Source: Cercozoa sp. M6MM (lineage: Eukaryota; Endomyxa: Ascetosporea). From it: a stretch of DNA of 23,387 nt. The position numbers and the translations under genes were made by a program. Of this stretch, positions 1 through 7,558 are shown in pieces. Position 1 is the stretch's first letter, and each line of letters opens with the position of its first letter. A model generated the notes under the pieces. That model was not told the DNA's origin. It did no database searches and was given only the letters and a program-made list of their open reading frames with translations. Location: assembly GCA_040357565.1 (NCBI GenBank), contig JBDODJ010000170.1; one strand, written 5' to 3'.

Positions 1-106
1 GGGGGGGGGGTAAAAAAGCGGTGGGTAGCTAGGTAGGAGGCAAAGAGGAGGGGGTAAAAGGTAAGAGGGGGGTAAGAGGGGGGGTAAAACAGGGGGGTAA
101 ACCCAC

Positions 107-1248
107 CAGGCAGCGCGCCGTAGCAGTCGCCGCAGTAGGTGCTGTTGTGCGATGCGACCACCTGGTCATGCGCCTGCTTGCGCGCGCGCACCAGTGCCTC
201 GTCCAGTACCTAGGCATCCACAGGTAGCTCCCCCTTAACCACCCGCACCCTTTAACCCCGCACCCTTAACTAGACCCCAAACCCATAGCTAGACCCCTTA
301 ACTAGACCCCTTAGATAGACCCCTTAACTAGACCCCCAAACCCTAAACTACACCCCCTTAACTAAAGGCCAAAGCACCTGTCCTGGCACGTACTTGGTGC
401 GACCGCCATAGGCCGCCTCGCCAATGTGCAGCTTCGTGATGTCGTGATCGATGTGCAGCGACGTCTCGCCCAGCGTGTCGATCACGTCCACCGACAACAA
501 CTCGCACGGCAGGTGCGGAAACGAGATCTGCCGGGGTACACGGGGGTGCACGGGGGGGGGGTAAATAGGGTGATGAATAGGGTGATAATAGGGTGGTAAT
601 AGGGTGGTAAATAGGGTGGTAAATAGAGTGGTGTTAGGGTGGTAATAGGGCGGTAAATAGGGTGGTAAATAGGGTTGTAATAGGGTAATAAATAAGGTGG
701 TAATAGGGTGGGAAATAGGGTAATAAATGGATGGTAAATAGGGCGGTAAATAGGGTGGTAATAGGGTAATAAATAGGGTGGTAATAGGGTGGTAATAGGG
801 TGATAATAGGGTGATAAATAGGGTGGTAATAGGGTGATAATAGGGTGATAAATNNNNNNNNNNNNNNNNNNNNNNNNNNNNNNNNNNNNNNNNNNNNNNN
901 NNNNNNNNNNNNNNNNNNNNNNNNNNNNNNNNNNNNNNNNNNNNNNNNNNNNNGTAAATAGGGGGGTAAACAGGGGGGGTAAATAGGGGGGTAAACAGGG
1001 GGGTAAAACACACCACTCGCTCCGGCGACAGCCAGCGCGCCGTTTCGTGAAAAAAGAGAATCGCCATCAGCACCACGGCACAGATCGACTGCATCCGGAG
1101 GGAGGGAGGTAAACAGGGGGTAACAGGGCGTAAAGGGCACATAAACAGCTACCAAAACACCGCCCGACATCGTGTGCACCGAGTGCCGCAGTTTCGGGAA
1201 CAAGTCAGCGCGCTGTAGCACATCGTCCGCGCGGTTGCCTCGCTGCAT
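107..1248 (-). CDS. ERGIC3/Erv46-like ER-Golgi cargo receptor, 5' part of gene
   Basis: Four exons are visible: 1248-1153, 1088-1014, 527-378 and 209-107; the gene continues beyond the left edge. ERGIC3/Erv46 cycles between ER and Golgi in COPI/COPII vesicles as part of the Erv41-Erv46 complex. Exon 1 carries the family N-terminus (FPKLRHSVHTMSGGVL, compare human YPKTLEDFRVKTCGGA). Exon 2 holds the first membrane span (ICAVVLMAILFF). Exon 3 begins ISFPHLPCELLSVDVIDTLG, the luminal start matching human LFPHMPCAYLSIDAMDVAG. Exon 4 contains YCGDCYGA, the luminal CxxCYGA signature. A short exon between exons 2 and 3 probably lies in the N gap at 854-953. The ATG at 1248 is chosen because it leaves a normal N-terminus; an upstream in-frame ATG at 1338 is possible. 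The introns are unusually repeat-rich for this window. Confidence 0.85.
230..365. repeat. Degenerate C-rich intronic repeat (CCCCTTAACTAGA type)
   Basis: About eight imperfect copies of a 13-16 nt unit, CCCCTTAACTAGAC, lie in the third visible ERGIC3 intron. One stretch reads ACCCTAAACTA and resembles a telomeric repeat, but there is no regular array. The C-rich strand here is the plus strand, opposite to the G-rich plus strand of the preceding intron. Confidence 0.75.
541..1010. repeat. G-rich minisatellite (ATAGGGTGGTA / GGGGGTAAA) filling an ERGIC3 intron
   Basis: The plus strand carries dozens of imperfect copies of TAATAGGGTGGTA, TAAATAGGGTGATA and GGGGGTAAACA. It is interrupted by a 100-N assembly gap at 854-953. 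The transcribed gene runs on the minus strand, so the RNA is C- and pyrimidine-rich. The long open frames seen here on the minus strand are repeat artefacts. Confidence 0.9.
854..953. other. Assembly gap (100 N)
   Basis: A run of exactly 100 N inside the repeat-filled intron, so the real length is unknown. A small ERGIC3 exon is expected here, because the family segment between the first membrane span and the luminal FPHLPC motif is missing. Confidence 0.99.
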
Positions 1249-1483
1249 CCTCTGTGTGTGGAATAATTGCAACTTCACTTTCTGCACGCCGCCCAGAGCA
1301 AGTGTGCCACTGTGCACACAATCTGCAAAATGTACCACACGCCTTGAGACCTGCTACCAAGCCGTCAACGAGATTTATAGATTTGGTTAAGTGTGCGGCA
1401 GTATTTTTGAAGTAATCTGTATTTTCCCCAGTCTGTCTACTTTATTGTTGATTTAGGACAAGTGTGTTAATTACTTGTCTTGC

Positions 1484-2705
1484 TCACGTTGCGTCAGCAG
1501 TGGCTGTGATGGGCACACGTGCCATCACAGGCAGCTGCATGGCAGCACATGCTTGCTCGCGCGACTGAGCACGGCGGGCACACTTGATGACATCTTAAGA
1601 GAAGGAAAGAAAAGGCACCTGTTGCAGCATGGACAGATCGGCCAACACGAGTGCGCACATCGCTTCAACGATCGGTACGGCACGCGGAACGACACACTAG
1701 TTCGAGAAAAATACGCGTTAGTTGTGAGGTTTAAAAAAAAAAGAAAAAGGGTCAAACAGGATCATGGCGTCCTTTGCCGTGTAAGACAGTGTCGCTGCCG
1801 CCAAAGTTGGCCGTGTGCTGTGCCTTGCCAATCGAGGCCTGTGGGATTTGTTGCATTCTCAACTGGACTCAACTGGACCCAACTGGACTCAACTGGACCC
1901 AACTGGGCTCAACTGGACTGGACTGGGCTCAGGGTACCGGCGGTTTGAACACAACTCGAAAGACGACGTCGGCACCGTTGGAAACGCCGCCCTGTACGCC
2001 GCCACTTCGATTGGTCACCGTGGCCAGTGTTCCCTCTCGATCTCCCTACACTCGATGCTCTGGATTCTGACAGCACGTTGACATCCTGGTACACTAGGGA
2101 GTGTACCCGCACAAAGCGGTCGTTGTGCTTGCTGCCATGTGCACACGCAGCTTCAAAGCCGCTGCCGATTTCAAAGCCTATGGAATACAATATATATACC
2201 TAATTTAAAAACATATATATATATATATATATGTATACATATATATATATATATATGCATATGTAGAGGTATTTGTGTACGTAGATGTAGATTTGAAGTA
2301 CCCCGACAAGCCGGAATACTCAACATAGCATGTGCTAACACGGCCTGGTGTGCAAGAAGTGTGGAAGGTTAGATACGAGAGATCAGGTTTGCTAGATATA
2401 CCTCCAGCTTGTCAAACACAGGCTCGCCCCAGCCGGCGGGAACATTGCGAGCAACACACGTCACGATTCCGCCGCATGAGTCGCCTGTTCACGGGTGGGT
2501 AGGTGGGTCAGTAGATAGGTGAAAGGTAAGAAGACAGGCAGGTACGTAGATAGGTAGGTAGGTAGGAGGTAGGTAGGTAGGAGGTAGGTAGGCACCTTCA
2601 GACTTTAGTTGCAGAATGCGTTCTTGCATCGCGTCTTGAACCGACTGGTCGGGACATCTAGAGAGCCAGCATAATGTTGAGTTTATGAAAAGAAAAAGGA
2701 AACCT

Positions 2706-2753
<48 letters not shown>

Positions 2754-2763
2754 NNNNNNNNNN

Positions 2764-2814
<51 letters not shown>

Positions 2815-3835
2815 AGAGAGAGAAAGAGAGGAGTTGTACCGAGTCATATGTGCATCCACACTCTCTCTCGTCAATACTGCAGTTTCCAACTCACGGGATG
2901 CTTTGATATCATCGACCTGTCAAATGAGCAAGTACAATACAGGCAAAAATGACAAGACAGAGACAAGACGTGTACCTGTGACACCCAGGCGACAATTTCG
3001 ACACCGAATGCGCTCAAAAGAAACTGCTCAGCCACCGTACCTATGCTTGATGAGGCATTGGAGAGGTACAAACTACAGCTGCACTATACAACATACCAGC
3101 AGCAACACGAGCCACCGTCTCCCGTGCAGAGGACCGACCTTGACAGTCAATGCATGTGCTTAACTGATCCTCTGGAAGTAAAGTGTCTCAGTACCACCTC
3201 CAGAAGACGCACGCACACCGTACTTCTGCTGGTACGCGTAGTCGGCATGCGAAGGACGCGGTGTGTCCTCCACGTGACTGCAGCACCCACATACCACACC
3301 CTTGCAAACAGAAGAGAAACACGGAAACACACGAGTAGTCCTGCGGCCGCCGATCCTTGTTTCGCACGAGCAAAAGTAGCGGAGTTCCCAGTGTGATTCC
3401 TGCTAGCACAAGACAGTGCGAGACAGGAGTTTGGGAGCACTCAACTGCACATGAATACCTTGCTCTGCACCCGACCAGACCTCGACTTGATCGGTCTCAT
3501 TTCGAGCTGTTGTGATCGCTGACTGACCCTGTATTTTTTAAGGTCAAAGATGCAGAAAAATTCAACAACGCGAAAACACACCGGGCGTCGCCGCGTTAGT
3601 TGATGTTGCACTTTGTTCAGGTCCAGTTGCATGCGCGGCTGTTCGCACGAACAGGCATACACAAGTGTCCCATCCAGTTTTGGCTGCATCAACTCACAGG
3701 AACGCCGTCAACTGAGACGCCAACGCCGCGACAGTGCGACTCGCCTACAATTAAGGATGCCAAACCAACATTAAAGGGACAAATGGACTGCGCACCCCAT
3801 GTCGAAACGCGGAACAATCGGCCAAACGTAGACAT
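1484..3835 (-). CDS. aroC: Chorismate synthase, 17 exons
   Basis: Chorismate synthase converts EPSP to chorismate, the last shikimate step, using reduced FMN. Exons: 3835-3796, 3744-3698, 3638-3582, 3528-3459, 3399-3333, 3277-3195, 3138-3097, 3040-2976, 2916-2840, 2657-2596, 2484-2402, 2344-2302, 2177-2107, 2045-1938, 1838-1758, 1696-1619, 1534-1484. They sum to 1125 nt (374 aa), the usual family size. Visible signatures are [20 protein letters not shown] at the N-terminus, [59 protein letters not shown] and [13 protein letters not shown]. The first His (GESH) and the RPSHADY, RSSARET and GGISNG-type flavin/substrate segments are all intact. The last exon is the least certain: if intron 16 is retained, the protein ends seven codons after 1619. 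No plastid transit peptide is visible at this start. The gene is divergent from TSNAX, with 170 bp between the two starts. Confidence 0.95.
1859..1925. repeat. Tandem ACTGGACYCA repeat making up an intron
   Basis: About seven copies of the 10-mer ACTGGACTCA/ACTGGACCCA occupy most of the 99-nt chorismate synthase intron between 1938 and 1838. Confidence 0.9.
2205..2258. repeat. AT dinucleotide microsatellite in intron
   Basis: (AT)n interrupted by GTATAC, within the chorismate synthase intron between 2302 and 2177. Confidence 0.95.
2496..2591. repeat. GGTA tetranucleotide-type repeat in intron
   Basis: Repeated GGTAGGTAGGTAGGAGGTAG units in the chorismate synthase intron between 2596 and 2484. 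The minus-strand transcript is therefore CCTACC-rich. Confidence 0.85.
2707..2811. repeat. GT dinucleotide microsatellite with 10-N gap
   Basis: About 50 GT units flank a 10-N gap at 2754-2763, within the chorismate synthase intron between 2840 and 2657. Confidence 0.97.
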
Positions 3836-4005
3836 CCTTTATCGGTCACTAGATGAAGTTAGCTGCCTAAAAAAGTGTGTCACCGCACTAAACTCATTCA
3901 AGTTTCTGTTGTTAAGTGTGCGGAGTTTGCTGGGCTGTTGGTTTACAGATAAGCGTGTTGTGCTATTGCATTGCGCGCTGCCGGGTGGTACTACCGTTCT
4001 AAACC

Positions 4006-5302
4006 ATGTCGATGTCAGAAGAGCCAAGCAAGAAACGGCGTCGAGGACATGCAGGAGAAAAGATAGTTGATCGCTCTCCCCTGCAGGTAGAATATCGTTG
4101 TGTTTTTGACTTCCTTGCTTTGTGTACTATTCCTGGTGAGTTCAGACGCAATTCGCAGAGTTCCGTGAAGTCCTGGATCAGCGCGACGCGCGCATAGAAG
4201 CGGTGTACAAGCAGGCGTAAGTTTGATTGGACTGGCAGTGTCGGTCCCAATGAATCCCCAGTGCAGACGTGATGTAATCAAGATGGCGAAAAAGGCGATA
4301 TTTGCCGAGTTGCGTCACGCCAGCGAGCATGGCGTCTTTCGCAATGATAGGCATGTCGCTGTTTGGTGTTTAAATTTGATTGTAGATGACCCGTATTGAT
4401 CATTTGCAGCGAAGAAACGCAACTGGACCGGTCAATGGCGAAACTGTTCGAACAGAGTCGAAAAATGTATTGTTCTCGTTGGTTTGGCCACAGTTAGTGT
4501 GCTGGGCAGTTTGTTGACACAGTTTCGGTTTGTTGGACGGCGACGAGGTGCGGCGTTTCGCATTCAAGTACACTTTCGCACTCGAGGTAGTTCTCCAGGT
4601 TTCGGTTGGTGTCCAACAATCAAGGTTGATTGAAAGGAGTGCATCGAAGCGGCTTGCGTTCACTACTTTCGCAAAACAAAGTCTCTGCTGCCGCCTGCGC
4701 AACTCTGCGAACTGATCGGCGGTAGCTTCCCTTCTTGTTTGACCCAGAGTGCAGAGTGACTCAACACAGGCCCCGTGTCGAACACGGTTTATGTTCTCGG
4801 AGTCGCTGATATTGGAGGCGAACTCATGCGCATGGGTAGGCAAGCTGCACTTGTTGTTGAGACTCAGAAGATAGTGCACTGTAGCCACCAATGCCATCGT
4901 GCGCAAGGATGCCGAGAGTCCACGCATGATTCTCGACTTTCTGCGCGAGCTCATGTGCCACACAGGTAGAGTTTTCATTCGAGGTGAGACGCCTCCGTTT
5001 TGTTGTGTGCACCGTGCTTGGTGGTTCCAGAGGCTTTTACCGCGGCTGCGAGTGTCGACGCACGCACTGCCAAGTCGCTGCAGCAGAAGGTGCAAGTGCT
5101 GCACCAGGTCCCGCCTTTCCTTTTGTCTCTGCACATGGTGTGTGTGATCGGATCGTTCTCTCAGAGTGTCAAAAAGGTCGAGCGACTGTGCTACGATGTT
5201 CGACTCCGCGAGGTCGACGGACGGGACAGCGAGTTCGATCCGACCGCGGATTCGTCAACGTTTGACCCCACTGGCAGCAGCGGCGAGATCTCCGTTTCGT
5301 AG
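4006..5302 (+). CDS. TSNAX: Translin-associated factor X (TRAX), C3PO subunit
   Basis: TRAX is the catalytic subunit of C3PO, the translin/TRAX endoribonuclease that removes small-RNA passenger strands and processes tRNA. Exons: 4006-4086, 4146-4216, 4267-4350, 4410-4466, 4523-4586, 4637-4721, 4770-4835, 4885-4965, 5031-5107, 5165-5302; total 804 nt, 267 aa. After a basic N-terminus (KKRRR) come FREVLDQRDARIEAVYKQAR, RKIFGLLDGDEVRRFA, EECIEAACVHYF and YVLGVADIGGELMRM, each aligning with human TRAX. The two Glu in EECIEA and the Asp and Glu in VADIGGEL correspond to the human catalytic acidic residues, so the enzyme looks active. It is TRAX and not translin by the LGVAD-GELMRM motif. Intron 3 appears to be a GC-AG intron (AG|GCATGT). 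No translin gene is in the window. Confidence 0.94.
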
Positions 5303-5803
5303 GGCCTTTACAGACTGACTCAGATTCGTCCTCTCCGCGGGCATGAACCCAGGCTGACCAGTTGGTCTATTATCATTGCAGTAAAAGAGAAAGATGAGTC
5401 AGCGAGAGTTTGTGTCTTTGTTTGAGCCACAAACTCTTAAAATCGAACAGCCTTAACGAAGATGTCCTGGGAACGTCAAAGGGTAAGACGAGAGCAAGCG
5501 ACGCATGACGAAATTGAACGAAACTCTCGACTGTACGCATGCATGTGTATGCGATGAACCTCTCAAAGCTCTTCCCGGTCACTCTCGGAGCAGGCGGGAG
5601 TCATATGGAACACCTCACACTTCGCACAATCTGCTCAGCGCCAACAAGAACAAGTGCCCACTCAGTTAAAGCTGCGAGTCGACAACACTAAATTACACAG
5701 CAACGAGTCATCTCGATCGAGAACACCTGCTGCTTCGAGTCTGCACAGAGTGCAAGGCATATATTCGATCCACCAACTCACTAGTGGCAAAGAAAGAGTG
5801 AGG
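5303..5803. other. Convergent intergenic spacer, no gene identified
   Basis: This stretch holds the 3' regions of TSNAX (plus) and the RRM-like gene (minus). Short open frames on both strands show no family similarity, consistent splice structure or coding bias that I can support. Confidence 0.6.
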
Positions 5804-7093
5804 CTACTCGATTGCCAAACGAGTTGGCAGAAAGGCCTCGCCGCTCTTTCGATCAAACACATGTTGTGGCAGCAGCCTGAGTCAAAACGCAACAAATAAC
5901 ACCGATTGAGGTCTCCAAACAAGTCGACCGAAAACGAAAAAAAGAAAGGCCGTACTTGCGCCTGGTTTCTTCAAAACCATGCGGTTGACCAAAACCGACT
6001 TGAACATTCTCGAGTTCTGCAAAGACAAACAAATCCGTGGCGTAGTTAATTCACGCATGCAGACAAACGTACTCAAGATCCTGTAGGCGGCAAGCGAGTC
6101 GGGATAGGCGGCAAACTTAAGCCAGACATAGCCCTGCGAAAGAGCACAAAACCCTCAAGCCGAAACTATACATCGATCGATAACCTGACCTTCTTGCTTC
6201 GTGCTAGTGTGTTGACAGTTTCGAGGTTGTTATCTGCCAGCAGCTTTTCGACTTTCGCTTGTGTGACAGTGTCATCTGTCACTACGAGGTTACAAGTGAC
6301 CACACGGGTCACCTGTCGCAGAAGGAATCAACAATTACAACACGGTATGTCAAGGCAAGAAAGGAAGTACGTTGGGTCGAGGTGAGCGCGCTTGGTCGCC
6401 AGTGATCGTAGCTTCCACTCGATCTCCATACCGACTGAGCATCGGAAATTCTAGAATCCCTGACGACATCAGTTTTGAGAGATACCTCACGTATTGCCTC
6501 AGTCGGCGGGACAGTGTCGCAGTCGCACGTGCGCGTTTTTTTGGCAATGCTATCTATGCCGAACGGATAAATTCTCAAGCACTAAATAACGCAAGAACTT
6601 AAGTGCAGCTACTTGTGTAAACCCGGCAATCTTTCGGTGACTTGCAAACTCGACTCTGTCGCTATGGCAGCTTAAAACAGGCAAACAACACCCAAACTTT
6701 CTTGAATAATAGTCATACCCGAGAATCTCAAGAACGTGCTGCCGCAGGAACTCCAGCGACGGAGAGTCGTGCAACAGTACAAACACTATTTTGTCTGAGA
6801 CTTTTGCGGAAACTGCACCCTTGTAATGCGAAGGAAGAACTGTGAAATCAATACTGTGCTGTACCAGACTGCGAGGCAAGCTCGCACGCCCGTCGTGTGG
6901 CGACTGCACCCAACTCCAGTTCGGTGGCACATGGTGTCACATCGCGGACTTCACCTGCCAAGCAAAGTAAGTTGGGGGATCTATATCACACGATATTGCG
7001 GGTGTAAGAACCGTGCAAAACACTCGCGACGTGCCGCTCCAGTCCGGCATGCCTTGCGTCGCGATCAACAAAGACATGAAGTCTTCTTGCCAT
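5804..7093 (-). CDS. Unassigned protein with RRM-like C-terminal half
   Basis: Nine exons in consistent phase: 7093-7012, 6954-6865, 6839-6719, 6661-6613, 6553-6371, 6312-6190, 6133-6073, 6016-5956, 5876-5804; total 843 nt, 280 aa. I do not recognise the family. The C-terminal third reads like an RNA recognition motif: RVVTCNLVV in the RNP2 position, a helix (TQAKVEKLLADNNLE), an RNP1-like octamer KGYVWLKF, a second helix (PDSLAAYRIL) and a last strand VQVGFGQP. After that comes FDRKSGEAFLPTRLAIE at the end. The N-terminus begins MARRLHVFVDRDARHAG; a middle segment is basic (LPKKRARATATLSRRLR). A downstream ATG at 7077 lies in a different frame and does not join exon 2 in phase. RNA binding is inference; the upstream 180 residues have no motif I can name. 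Confidence 0.72.
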
Positions 7094-7173
7094 TTATAAT
7101 ATTCTGACGGTAGTAAACCACGAGAGTACTCATCAATAGCGAGTCTGAGAGCATTTCTACACTATTAATTTTT

Positions 7174-7453
7174 TTATTTACATTTATTTAACGGGGCATG
7201 GATCACAGTGGTTGCCCCCGATCGGTCCGTCCACTCCACGTGCACAGGACGCCCGGGCGGTGTTCCAGCAGCGTAGGCAGTCAAAATCTTATTGGTACAG
7301 CCGTTACTGTGAAAAACAAGGGGCCGGATGGGCAAGCCGTGCACACAAGTGGTCCTGCGCGATTGTGTGATCGCACAAGGTGCCCGCGGATCCGTAAGGG
7401 TCGTATCGTGTTGCCCCGTTCCTTTCAAGCTCGCTGTCAGCCAGCCAGCACAT
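7174..7453 (-). CDS. Small hypothetical protein, 79 aa, two exons
   Basis: Exons 7453-7347 and 7306-7174 join in phase across a 40-nt GTGTGC...CACAG intron (240 nt in all). The product starts MCWLADSELERNG, continues YDPYGSAGTLCDHTIAQDHF and ends APLNKCK. No signal peptide, membrane segment or known domain is visible. Joining the exons restores one frame with GC-rich third positions, and an AATAAA sits at the stop codon, which favours a real gene. It lies 105 bp from the divergent start of the CTD phosphatase. An alternative is that it is only the 3' end of an unrecognised transcript. Confidence 0.5.
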
Positions 7454-7558
7454 TTTGAATTATTTTTCTCTTTCGTCAGTTTTGATTTTTGAGCGACTGC
7501 CGAGTCGGTTTGTTTTGTCTTGTCTGCTGTGTTTGATGCTTGGTTCGGTGTGTAGGAT

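Noticed and set aside
230-365. Telomere or subtelomere
   Set aside because: Units are irregular, lie inside an intron of a conserved gene, and only one CCCTAAA-like match is present.
348-1338. Long minus-strand open frames rich in Pro, Tyr and Leu
   Set aside because: They read through the minisatellite and the N gap. The real coding parts are the short ERGIC3-like exons.
2683-3163. Open frames of alternating Cys-Val or His-Thr
   Set aside because: These are translations of the GT microsatellite inside a chorismate synthase intron.
4400-5134. 244-codon minus-strand open frame
   Set aside because: It is antisense to TSNAX exons, which have clear family similarity on the plus strand.
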